Shown here: piece by piece, positions 1 through 6,348 of the stretch
Layout of the letters: every line of letters starts with the position of its first letter
Position numbering within the stretch: position 1 is the stretch's first letter
Assembly: GCA_026417195.1 (NCBI GenBank)
Contig: JAOADS010000048.1
Coordinates: 1 to 6,849, forward strand
Direction: 5' to 3'
DNA from: Ignavibacteria bacterium
Lineage (GTDB): Bacteria; Bacteroidota; Ignavibacteria; Tepidaquicellales; OLB5
DNA length: 6,849 nt
The notes under the pieces: model-generated
Told to the model about the DNA's origin: nothing
What the model saw: the letters and a program-made list of their open reading frames with translations, nothing else
The model's database searches: none
Program-made: the position numbers and the translations under genes

Positions 1-572
1 CAACAAAATCTTTTATCCAAGTTTCAGTATCAGCAGGCCCGGAATTTGGAATAAATTTAGCAAACGTAAACGTAACGCCATCGAGCACGACTGATTCTCG
101 TACAGGTTTAATAATTGGAGGTCTTGTTGATGTAAACATAGGCAAAATACTGGGTGTTACCTCTGGACTAAGATTCGTTATGAAGGGATACTCATCAACT
201 TCCCAAGGAGTAACATATAAAGTAAAGTTGAACTATTTAGAATTCCCCGCTTTACTAAAAACCAGGTTTACTCTTACAGAGGTAAAACCATATTTACTCG
301 GAGGCCTAACTTTAGGTATAAATGTTTCAGCTACTGAAGAACAGTCCACAGGAACTCAGTCTCAGAATGTTGATGTCAGTAATGCAGTTGAATCAATTGA
401 CTTTGGGTTATTATTCGGTGCTGGGCTTGATTTCAGTGTAGCTTCCAAAGTTGGTTTATTCGTTCAGTTCGGATATCAGCTTGGTTTATCAAACTGGCTG
501 AAAAATGCACCTCAGGTTACAGCTAAAAACTACGGAATTCAGATTACAGGTGGTGCAAAGTTTAAATTTTAA
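1..572 (+). CDS. Outer-membrane beta-barrel protein, PorT/OMP_b-brl_2-like (5' end outside window)
   Basis: The frame is open from base 3 to the TAA at 570-572, giving 189 visible residues; the ATG at 180 is internal, since clear family sequence lies before it. The visible part begins with a strand-like segment 'VSVSAGPEFGINLA' typical of the start of a mature porin-family barrel, so probably only the signal peptide and a few residues are missing. It then shows alternating hydrophobic/polar stretches, Gly-rich turns ('LLGGLTLGINVSA', 'FGLLFGAGLDFSV', 'GLFVQFGYQLGLSNW') and a final strand ending in Phe ('GGAKFKF'), the usual C-terminal signal for barrel insertion by BAM. The pattern fits the small eight-stranded outer-membrane proteins of Bacteroidota-like bacteria (PF13568 type). 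The ligand or role cannot be told. It is convergent with the minus-strand genes and ends at a shared terminator. The family call is fairly secure; specific function is unknown. Confidence 0.8.
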   Translation, partial: TKSFIQVSVSAGPEFGINLANVNVTPSSTTDSRTGLIIGGLVDVNIGKILGVTSGLRFVMKGYSSTSQGVTYKVKLNYLEFPALLKTRFTLTEVKPYLLGGLTLGINVSATEEQSTGTQSQNVDVSNAVESIDFGLLFGAGLDFSVASKVGLFVQFGYQLGLSNWLKNAPQVTAKNYGIQITGGAKFKF

Positions 573-598
573 TATTAGTTCTATTTTCTTTCTATAAT

Positions 599-628
599 AA
601 AAACGGCTCAACCATATGAGCCGTTTTT
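599..628. terminator. Bidirectional rho-independent terminator
   Basis: A perfect 12-bp stem pairs 599-610 with 617-628 around a six-base loop (ACCATA). The core is CGGCTCA/TGAGCCG, flanked by five A on the left and five T on the right, so either strand yields a GC-rich hairpin followed by a U run. It lies 26 bases after the stop of the plus-strand barrel gene and 21 bases beyond the stop of the minus-strand DUF3098-like gene, so it very likely ends both convergent transcripts. Confidence 0.93.
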
Positions 629-649
629 ATTTCATATTATACAAAAAAA

Positions 650-973
650 TCATCCGGTTTTAACATTAGAAATTAAATTCCTGCCTGATTCAGAAATATC
701 TGCAACTTCCTCTGAAATATCCGGCTTCGGCTTTGAAAAATTTTTAAGTATTCCATACGGTATTATTACACAATAACCAAGTGTAAGCAAAATAGGAGCA
801 ACAACTGTCGGAAGAAATCCGTCAACTGAGTTCTCAGACATAAATACATAGCCTATTATAATAATCAGTATCCCTATTCCGATCACAATAAAGTTTTCTC
901 TCTCAAGAGGAAAAGTAAAATCCTGCTTTTTAATTTTAGATGATGTTTTTCTGTTTTTTAATTTTGTCTGCAT
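650..973 (-). CDS. Small two-helix membrane protein, DUF3098-like
   Basis: The product is 107 residues. A basic N-terminus (about residues 1-25, many Lys/Arg) is followed by 'FPLERENFIVIGIGILIII', a first membrane helix at about 27-46, a short loop, a second helix at about 57-77 containing 'APILLTLGYCVIIPYGIL', and a soluble charged tail of about 30 residues. The order 'F..ERENF-helix-GY.FMS-loop-AP-helix' resembles the DUF3098 family of Bacteroidota-group membrane proteins, whose function is not known; the acidic tail looks longer than I would expect. The ATG is three bases after the stop of the M20 peptidase, with no Shine-Dalgarno sequence, so translation may be coupled. It appears to be the last gene of the tonB operon, ending before the 599-628 hairpin. 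The family call is by eye; that it is a real membrane protein gene is safer. Confidence 0.72.
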   Translation of the reverse strand: MQTKLKNRKTSSKIKKQDFTFPLERENFIVIGIGILIIIIGYVFMSENSVDGFLPTVVAPILLTLGYCVIIPYGILKNFSKPKPDISEEVADISESGRNLISNVKTG

Positions 974-976
974 AGC

Positions 977-2359
977 TTAGTTTATTTTTATATTGGCAAG
1001 TTCATTATAGAACAAATATACAGTTTTTATTCCATTGAAGAAATTATTAAGATTCAGATTTTCATCCGGTGAATGTGCGTTTTCATCTGGCAGACCAAAA
1101 CCTAAGAGGACAACGGGAACATACAGCAGTTTTTCAATTACAGTTACAATTGGTATGGAACCACCTTCCCTAATAAAAACCGGCTCTTTTCCGAAAGCAC
1201 CTTTCAATGCCCTAGCTGCTGCCTGATTCCATTTACTTTCAACTGGTGAGATCCAGGGTTCAGAGTGATGATGTCCGGAAACACTCACTTTTACACCCTT
1301 AGGAGCTATTTTGTAAACATAGTCTGTGAACAATTTTGCAATCTTATCTGGATCCTGATTCGGAACAAGTCTCATACTGACTTTCGCAGATGCTTTTGAA
1401 GGCAAAACTGTTTTGGCACCCTCTCCCGTGAATCCTCCGTGTATTCCGTTACAGTCCAGTGTCGGCCTTGCCCATATTCTCTCAAGAGTAGAATAACCTT
1501 CTTCACCTGATGTAGCATCAACACCAAGTTCCTCAGCATACTTCTTCTCGTCAAAAGGAAGCCTTGCAAAATTATCCCTTTCCTTATCGCTTAAAGGCAA
1601 TACATCATCATAAAATCCATCTATTGAAATTCTGCCCTTTTCATCCTTCAATTTAGAAATTATTGAAGCCAGGGCATTAATTGGATTTTCAACAGCCCCT
1701 CCGAACTGCCCTGAATGTAGGTCGCGGTTCGGACCAATTACATCAATCTGCATGTAACATAATCCTCTTAAGGCATAACCCAGAGCAGGTATATCTCTGG
1801 AATACATAGCTGTATCTGAAATAACACAAACATCTGACTTAAGCATTTCAAGACGTTCCTTGATAAAAAGCTCAAGGTTCTCACTTCCTATTTCTTCTTC
1901 TCCTTCTATGAGAAGCTTGATATTTACAGGAAGTGATTTATTTAGTTCAAAGTATGTCTCTATAGCTTTAAGGTGAATAAATACCTGTCCCTTATCATCT
2001 GCAGCACCTCTTGCATAAATGTTATCACCTCTAACAGTAGCCTGAAAAGGTGGTGAAGTCCATAATTCCAGCGGATCTACCGGCTGAACATCATAATGCC
2101 CGTATATAAGAACAGTAGGCTTATCTTTGCCTGCGTGAAGCCAGTCCGCATAAACTACCGGGTGGCCACCTGTAGGGATCACGGAAGAATTTTCAAGTCC
2201 TACTTTTTTGCAGTGCTCTTTGAGATATTCTGCACAGGCAAGCACATCCTCTCTATGTTCAGAAAGCGTACTGATACTGGGATAACTTAAAAAAACCTTT
2301 AATTCTTCCAGGTACCTGGATCTATTACTGTCTATGTAACCAAAAGTTTCGGAGACCAA
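977..2359 (-). CDS. M20 family zinc dipeptidase/peptidase
   Basis: This 460-residue protein is a full-length M20 metallopeptidase (carnosinase/PepV/CPG2 relatives), which use two zinc ions to hydrolyse dipeptides or short peptides, normally in the cytoplasm; no signal peptide is present. All expected residues can be placed: H88 and D90 in 'YGHYDVQP', bridging D121 in 'RGAADDKGQ', general base E155 and ligand E156 in 'EGEEEIGSE', ligand D182 in 'ISDTAMYS', H215 in the 'DLHSG' segment that opens the dimerisation domain, and H429 in 'DENAHSPDE'. 'REGGSIPIV' (397-405) is also typical. Substrate cannot be decided. The start is odd: no ATG fits the N-terminus, and translation probably begins at TTG (2359-2357), seven bases after the TPR gene's stop. 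A GGAGG (2378-2374) sits inside the end of the TPR gene, 14 bases from TTG, or 8 bases from an in-frame ATT at 2365-2363. It ends three bases before the DUF3098-like gene. Confidence 0.95.
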   Translation of the reverse strand: MVSETFGYIDSNRSRYLEELKVFLSYPSISTLSEHREDVLACAEYLKEHCKKVGLENSSVIPTGGHPVVYADWLHAGKDKPTVLIYGHYDVQPVDPLELWTSPPFQATVRGDNIYARGAADDKGQVFIHLKAIETYFELNKSLPVNIKLLIEGEEEIGSENLELFIKERLEMLKSDVCVISDTAMYSRDIPALGYALRGLCYMQIDVIGPNRDLHSGQFGGAVENPINALASIISKLKDEKGRISIDGFYDDVLPLSDKERDNFARLPFDEKKYAEELGVDATSGEEGYSTLERIWARPTLDCNGIHGGFTGEGAKTVLPSKASAKVSMRLVPNQDPDKIAKLFTDYVYKIAPKGVKVSVSGHHHSEPWISPVESKWNQAAARALKGAFGKEPVFIREGGSIPIVTVIEKLLYVPVVLLGFGLPDENAHSPDENLNLNNFFNGIKTVYLFYNELANIKIN

Positions 2360-2366
2360 TTTAATT

Positions 2367-3824
2367 TTAATTTCCTCCGAGTTTTTTGATCTGACCTAAG
2401 GCAAATTCATCATTTGGTTCAAATTCAAGATACTTTTTGTAATCTGCTATGGCTTCATTATTTTTATTAGCTGAAGCATAACTGTTTGCCCTCCAGAGAT
2501 AGGCAGAACCGATATTAGGATTAAGTTCTATGCTCCTAGTAAGAATCTCAACTGATTTGTCATACTCCTTTGTGTAATAATGACAAATCCCAAGGTAAAC
2601 ATAGGCAGCTACGTTTATTACACCAAGATCTATTGATTTATTGAATTTCTCAGAGGCTTCCTGATATTTTTGTTCAGAAAATAAGACTTTCCCGTATTCG
2701 AAATAAACACTAGGGTCTTCCGGGTCCTCTGACACTGCCTTGTCGAGCAATTCGTAAGCTTTGGAATATTCTTTCTTATCCTGATATATCTTTGCCCATT
2801 TATAGAAATCTTCTGCATTCAGATCATCACTGTTTACCTTTTTGAAATAATCCTCAGCTTTTGAATATTCCTTTTTATCTATAAGGCAATATGCGTAATA
2901 TTTGTTCGCCTCACCGTAATCAGGATCTATGGATAATACTTCTTCAAGAATTTTCATAGCACGGTCTATTTCACCTTTACCATAATAAGATTTAGCAAGG
3001 TAGGTTTTCCCTCTGCGCGAACCTGGAACCAGCTGATCATACCTTTCAAATGCTTCAATTGCATCATTAAAACGATCCAGCAGATAAAAAATAAGGCCCT
3101 TTTCAAAAAAAGCCGGTGCGAAATTGTTATCAGCATCAGTTGCCTTTATGAAATTCTCCAGTGATGAACTGTATTTCTTCTGTCTGAAATCAACTTTACC
3201 CAATCCGTAAATTGCTGGGGCATAACCAGACTTATATTTCAGTGCAAGCTCATAATTTGTCCTAGCAGGTTCATATGCTCCCCTTGCAAGATACGCATCG
3301 CCAAGTCCGACATATATCTTGGGATTTCTGTCGTCATATGTTCTTGCTTGTGTAAGCGATGTTATTGCATTGTCAACTTTACCATCTGCTATAAAACTTT
3401 CTGCCTCAGCTTTGAGAATTGAAATAATGGTTTCTATTTCTTCCTTGTCAAGTTGATCTTTGGATTTACTTAAAGGAAGATATTTCCTTGCTTTCTGAAA
3501 TTCAGCAGATGCCTCGTTATATTTTTTCTGTGAGGTGTAAATCTCTCCAAGTACAGCATAGGCTTCCGGCCTCTCATCATCTTTTTTAACGGCATCTTTA
3601 AGGAACTTCTCTGCTTCCTTAACAGAACCCGTCTGAAAAAGGGCTATTCCGTAATAAAGATTAGCTTCATAAGAGTCCTTTGAAACACCTTTAAGTATAT
3701 TGAGGGCTGTAAGATAATCTCCCCGCTTTACAGCTTCTATTCCTTTATCAAGCTGTGCGAAAGTGACTGAACAGTAGAGCAGGGGAACAAGAATAAATAA
3801 AATTTTTATTTTTACTCTCTCCAT
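2367..3824 (-). CDS. Exported tetratricopeptide-repeat protein
   Basis: The 485-residue product starts with a classic signal peptide: basic 'MERVKIK', a hydrophobic core to about residue 17, and a cleavage site 'VTFA|QLDKG' after about residue 23. The rest is built almost wholly of TPR helix pairs, about 12 by eye from residue 26 to 475, with a more divergent Lys-rich linker near 110-135. Clear units include those around 'IYVGLGDAYLARGAYEPA', 'AFFEKGLIFYLLDRFNDA', 'VYFEYGKVLFSEQKYQEA' and 'AYLWRANSYASANKNNEA'. TPR solenoids bind other proteins, so this is probably a periplasmic scaffold; no catalytic domain is seen. C18 is not a convincing lipobox because Tyr precedes it. It starts seven bases after the PstS-like gene with only an A/T-rich leader and ends seven bases before the M20 gene, so it is co-transcribed. 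The position after a PstS-like gene and tonB suggests an envelope job linked to TonB, which is inference. Confidence 0.92.
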   Translation of the reverse strand: MERVKIKILFILVPLLYCSVTFAQLDKGIEAVKRGDYLTALNILKGVSKDSYEANLYYGIALFQTGSVKEAEKFLKDAVKKDDERPEAYAVLGEIYTSQKKYNEASAEFQKARKYLPLSKSKDQLDKEEIETIISILKAEAESFIADGKVDNAITSLTQARTYDDRNPKIYVGLGDAYLARGAYEPARTNYELALKYKSGYAPAIYGLGKVDFRQKKYSSSLENFIKATDADNNFAPAFFEKGLIFYLLDRFNDAIEAFERYDQLVPGSRRGKTYLAKSYYGKGEIDRAMKILEEVLSIDPDYGEANKYYAYCLIDKKEYSKAEDYFKKVNSDDLNAEDFYKWAKIYQDKKEYSKAYELLDKAVSEDPEDPSVYFEYGKVLFSEQKYQEASEKFNKSIDLGVINVAAYVYLGICHYYTKEYDKSVEILTRSIELNPNIGSAYLWRANSYASANKNNEAIADYKKYLEFEPNDEFALGQIKKLGGN

Positions 3825-3831
3825 GTTTATA

Positions 3832-4761
3832 TTAATTTAATTGTATAATTCTAACTGGTTGGGTTACGGGTACTAAACCGGATTTTAAAACAATTCTCTG
3901 TCCGTCATAAGAAAGCATGAAACTAATAAAACCAACAGAAACGTTCATTGAAAAGTCAGATGAAAGTATAAAAACCTCCGTTGAAAGAGGATAACTCTTG
4001 TCAGCTATATATGCCTGATGAAGTCCCACATATTCACCTACACTACCTGTCTGAGAATCAACTGACGCAATCTTCAGAGGCTTCACGCTCTCATCCAAAG
4101 TATCATTCGAAACAGTAATCCACGACATTGAAATAAAACCAATGGCATTCCTGCCTGAACGTATTTCACTCATCATTTGTGCAGATGTACTGCATACTTT
4201 ACTTCCTGAGCTGAAATCCTTTCCTTCCATAACCTTACTTTTAAATATATCATGAATAGAAGCATTCTTCCTGGCAATAAAGACATCTATTTTCCCTTTG
4301 AACGGAGGTGTTGAACCACCTGAAAACTTTTCCCAGTCAGTCACCTCACCTGAGAATATTTCTTTAAGCTCTCTAAAATTCAGCCTCCTTAGGGGATTAG
4401 CTGGATTTACTATAACTCCTATGCCATCAAGCGCAAATTTATTTTTCTTAAGTTCAATCTTATTTGATTTAAATATTTCTTCCTCTTCAGGTGTAAGATC
4501 TCTGCCAACAACTATTGTTTTAAGTTCTCCGTTATTCAGATCTGCTATTAGCTCCTTAGTGGTTTTAACTACAACATTAATCTTTGATTCTTCATTAAGT
4601 CTCATAAATTCATTGGCTTCTCTGGTCACAACAGGCTGAACTCCTTCATCAACACCTATGGTAAGTTCTCCGATTGTTGTAACAGAACGTTTAGTAGAAA
4701 AATCACAAGAATTAAAAAAGAAAACCAATATAATTAAGCTACCAGCTGAATACGTTTTCAT
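3832..4761 (-). CDS. PstS-like periplasmic substrate-binding lipoprotein
   Basis: The product is 309 residues. The N-terminus is a lipoprotein signal: a hydrophobic stretch at residues 8-16 and 'FNSC' with the acylated Cys at 19. The mature part follows the PBP_like_2/PstS fold (PF12849 type): 'GELTIGVDEG' (31-40), 'VVGRDLTPEE' (84-93), the highly typical 'ALDGIGVIVNPANPL' (110-124) followed by 'ELKEIFSGEVTDW' (131-143), 'GRNAIGFIS' (203-211) and 'YPLSTEVFIL' (257-266). However, the Ser/Gly/Thr-rich phosphate loops of true PstS are not seen: the first reads DEG rather than GSST, and where PstS usually has R-x-x-SGT-x-x-x-F this protein has 'ARKNASIHDIF' (163-173). No pstC, pstA or pstB genes are in the window. 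Binding of something other than phosphate, or a structural or sensory role, is therefore plausible. The start ATG has AAAGGA only two bases upstream. It sits between the small membrane protein and the TPR gene. Confidence 0.88.
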   Translation of the reverse strand: MKTYSAGSLIILVFFFNSCDFSTKRSVTTIGELTIGVDEGVQPVVTREANEFMRLNEESKINVVVKTTKELIADLNNGELKTIVVGRDLTPEEEEIFKSNKIELKKNKFALDGIGVIVNPANPLRRLNFRELKEIFSGEVTDWEKFSGGSTPPFKGKIDVFIARKNASIHDIFKSKVMEGKDFSSGSKVCSTSAQMMSEIRSGRNAIGFISMSWITVSNDTLDESVKPLKIASVDSQTGSVGEYVGLHQAYIADKSYPLSTEVFILSSDFSMNVSVGFISFMLSYDGQRIVLKSGLVPVTQPVRIIQLN

Positions 4762-4803
4762 GATCCTTTAAATCTTCTTATTTCCCGTTCGGAAAAAACT
4801 AAA

Positions 4804-5034
4804 TTACCTATCCGGATCATAATAATGAAATTTTCTAGTCATCTGTTTAGATTTCATATAAGCATTATAAGCTCTGAAAATTCCATACAATATCAATATA
4901 ATCCCAAAAAGATATCTTACAAACTCATTGTTTCTGAAAAAGTCACTGGTGGAAAAAACCCCCGTTAAAATAAGAATTCCCATCACCACAAAGATGAGGG
5001 AAATTCCAAATGCAAAATAACTGTATGCTTTCAA
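4804..5034 (-). CDS. Small two-helix membrane protein between tonB and the PstS-like gene
   Basis: A 76-residue product with two predicted membrane helices, about 7-26 ('FAFGISLIFVVMGILILTGV') and 39-57 ('VRYLFGIILILYGIFRAYN'), joined by a short polar loop and followed by a basic, aromatic tail 'KSKQMTRKFHYYDPDR'. I do not recognise a named family. Similar tiny membrane proteins with an 'L.YG.FRAY' second helix are, as I recall, frequent in Bacteroidota. No ATG fits: the start is TTG at 5034-5032, because the next Met (residue 18) lies inside the first helix and the frame closes with a stop at 5055-5053. No Shine-Dalgarno sequence is visible. It begins 24 bases after tonB stops and ends 42 bases before the PstS-like gene, so it looks co-transcribed and may sit with TonB in the inner membrane. 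Coding reality is supported by the helix pattern and the operon fit, not by a known homologue. Confidence 0.7.
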   Translation of the reverse strand: MKAYSYFAFGISLIFVVMGILILTGVFSTSDFFRNNEFVRYLFGIILILYGIFRAYNAYMKSKQMTRKFHYYDPDR

Positions 5035-5058
5035 TAATATTATTAAATCAGATCAAAC

Positions 5059-5856
5059 TTAATTCTTCAATTTGAAGTTGAACGGTACGGTAACCCAAAC
5101 CTTGACCGGTTTGCCATTCTGAAGTCCCGGGGTGAACTGAAGATCCATAGCCTTGCTTCTCACTTCATCATGAAAAACATCCGGGCCACTGATTGAACCT
5201 ACTTTAGAAACACTGCCGCTTTCGTTTACCAGAACTTTTACAGTAACTCTTCCTTCTATTCCTGCATCTCTAGCTATTTCAGGGTATTTCATAGAAGCCC
5301 TTACCTGAGCAAGATTTACGCACTCGGGAGCTTTCTCTACTTCAAAGGACTGATAAACAGTTTTCTCCTGTACTTCCTTCTTTTCAATTTTCTCTTCTAT
5401 CTTTTTTTCTTCTATTTTAACTGGTCCTGAGTATGTAAACTTACCGGTATCACCGGTTGAACTCACGGGAGACTTAATCTGCTCAAGTTCTTCCTGAGTT
5501 TTAATTGTCTTTTCCTCTGCCTTTTCTTTTGCGACTGGCTCAGGCTGAAGAGCTGTTAAATCCTTTGGAGGTGCAACAGGTGGTTCCTCAATCTTTGGCG
5601 GTGGCGGTTCCTCTTCGTCAGTTGCTGAAGGTGGTGGCTCAAGATCTGTCACATTTATGATCCTCTGCTGAATATCCTTTTGTGAAGTCTGCTCCATCCT
5701 GCTGATGTAATTAGCAAGAAGGTAAGAACCTATGACAAAACCATGAATCAATATTGCAAAAAGCAGACCTTTCTGAAGATACTTCTGATAGGATTTCTTC
5801 AGTTCTGAAGCACCGTAACCGGTACTTTGCAGAATTTCTATATTATCACTAACCAT
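5059..5856 (-). CDS. tonB: TonB energy transducer
   Basis: This 265-residue protein has the complete TonB plan. A cytoplasmic N-terminus of about 29 residues leads into one membrane helix (about 30-50) carrying 'LIHGFV'; H38 aligns with the essential His20 of E. coli TonB ('CIHGAV'), which couples to ExbB/ExbD. A Pro-rich part (about 73-107, 'LEPPPS', 'EEPPPPKIEEPP') and a Lys/Glu-rich stretch (about 108-165) span the periplasm. The C-terminal TonB_C domain (about 178-265, PF03544) includes Y191-P192 in 'MKYPEIARDAGIEGRV', 'VLVNESGSV' and the closing 'VWVTVPFNFKLKN'; it contacts the TonB box of outer-membrane receptors. The ATG is fixed by a strong ribosome-binding site (AAAGGAGG, five bases upstream). 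It is the first gene of a six-gene run. No exbB or exbD is visible here, so the motor proteins must be encoded elsewhere. Confidence 0.95.
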   Translation of the reverse strand: MVSDNIEILQSTGYGASELKKSYQKYLQKGLLFAILIHGFVIGSYLLANYISRMEQTSQKDIQQRIINVTDLEPPPSATDEEEPPPPKIEEPPVAPPKDLTALQPEPVAKEKAEEKTIKTQEELEQIKSPVSSTGDTGKFTYSGPVKIEEKKIEEKIEKKEVQEKTVYQSFEVEKAPECVNLAQVRASMKYPEIARDAGIEGRVTVKVLVNESGSVSKVGSISGPDVFHDEVRSKAMDLQFTPGLQNGKPVKVWVTVPFNFKLKN

Positions 5857-5861
5857 GTTTT

Positions 5862-5869
5862 CCTCCTTT
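5862..5869 (-). promoter_or_regulatory. Strong Shine-Dalgarno site of tonB
   Basis: On the minus strand this reads AAAGGAGG, a near-perfect match to the 16S rRNA anti-SD, with five bases (AAAAC) before the tonB ATG. It settles the tonB start. It stands out because most other genes in the window have A/T-rich leaders with no such site, which suggests strong, uncoupled initiation at the first gene of the operon. Confidence 0.85.
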
Positions 5870-6029
5870 CAACTCCCTCTGTATATCAGGAGAGTAATTT
5901 TATTTACAGCTTTTGAAGCTTATACAGTTATTTGACTAAATTTGTTCCTGATTTCCTTATTTAGGAACTGCATAATAGAAAAAAATAAAAAAAAATACAA
6001 GCCCTCTGAAAAACAATGTTAAATTAAGA
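5870..6029 (-). promoter_or_regulatory. Intergenic region upstream of tonB, likely holding the operon promoter
   Basis: This is the largest gene-free stretch on the minus strand and the only natural place for the promoter of the tonB operon. It is very AT-rich. On the minus strand it begins (after the EthD gene) with long T runs (complement of 5979-5995), then TTCCT/AGGAA-type inverted repeats (5944-5949 with 5963-5968, 13-base loop) and a small hairpin AGCTT-TTG-AAGCT (5908-5920). I could not place a convincing -35/-10 pair or the Bacteroidota TAnnTTTG element, so the promoter position is not assigned. No GC-rich terminator follows the EthD gene, so read-through into tonB is possible. Confidence 0.4.
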
Positions 6030-6329
6030 TTAATCCAGTTTGCCTATGTAGAACTCAACATTATCTTTTGCAAAATTCATAAGGTCCTTGGCTGAAGCCT
6101 TACCCTCAGGAGAAGCCATGGCCTCATTAAATGCATCCATGTTTTCATAATACATCTCAGCCATAAGGTAATATGAAGACTCTGTTCCGGGTAAAGCTTT
6201 TAGCTTGGATACTTCTGATTTAATAAGTCCGGGGATTTTTTCAACAAGAGGCATATGTTTTTCAAAATAGTGTTTATCAAATGCATCCTTGTCAGCCGGA
6301 GTTTTGTACAATGCAATTAGTTTTATCAT
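6030..6329 (-). CDS. EthD-family dimeric alpha/beta-barrel protein
   Basis: The 99-residue product matches the EthD family (PF07110) in length and pattern: an opening strand 'MIKLIALYKTP', then 'FDKHYFEKHMPLVEKIPGL' (17-35) with H20 and H25, a central 'YYLMAEMYYENMDAFNEAM' segment, 'SPEGKASAKDLMNFA' and a closing strand 'VEFYIGKLD'. These small cytoplasmic proteins form ferredoxin-like dimers. The founding member is needed for ETBE degradation in Rhodococcus, but most relatives, often found alone in genomes, have no known substrate, so no pathway can be named. The ATG is 19 bases after the stop of the preceding minus-strand gene and its leader is A-rich without a Shine-Dalgarno sequence, so the two may share a transcript. 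Whether it also shares one with tonB, 173 bases further on, is unclear. Confidence 0.88.
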   Translation of the reverse strand: MIKLIALYKTPADKDAFDKHYFEKHMPLVEKIPGLIKSEVSKLKALPGTESSYYLMAEMYYENMDAFNEAMASPEGKASAKDLMNFAKDNVEFYIGKLD

Positions 6330-6348
6330 GTTTTATTTTATTTTTAAT

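Noticed and set aside
180..572. ATG at 180 as the start of the barrel gene
   Set aside because: The same frame is open to the window edge and encodes a typical first barrel segment ('VSVSAGPEFGINLA') before it, so this Met is internal.
1035..2290. Open frames on the plus strand (1035-1226, 2096-2290) and a minus-strand frame at 1372-1569
   Set aside because: They lie wholly inside the M20 peptidase gene, whose catalytic residues are all intact; their products show no recognisable pattern.
2630..2818. 62-codon minus-strand open frame
   Set aside because: It is out of frame within the TPR gene, whose repeats run unbroken across it.
3770..3824. Lipoprotein Cys at residue 18 of the TPR protein ('LLYC')
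   Set aside because: A Tyr directly before the Cys is a poor lipobox, and a good signal peptidase I site ('TFA|Q') follows five residues later.
4298..4639. 113-codon open frame on the plus strand
   Set aside because: It is antisense to the PstS-like gene, with a low-complexity Ser/Leu-rich product and no ribosome-binding site; a shadow of the real gene.
5944..5968. Inverted repeat GTTCCT/AGGAAC upstream of tonB as an operator or terminator
   Set aside because: Only six base pairs with a 13-base loop and no T run in the right place; too weak to assign a function, so mentioned only in the intergenic entry.
5979..5995. A-rich tract as an intrinsic terminator U run after the EthD gene
   Set aside because: On the minus strand the T run is not preceded by a stable hairpin, so a rho-independent terminator is not supported.
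5874..6008. Repeated CCCTCTG at 5875-5881 and 6002-6008
   Set aside because: A seven-base match in 130 bases with no shared flanks or further copies; may be chance.
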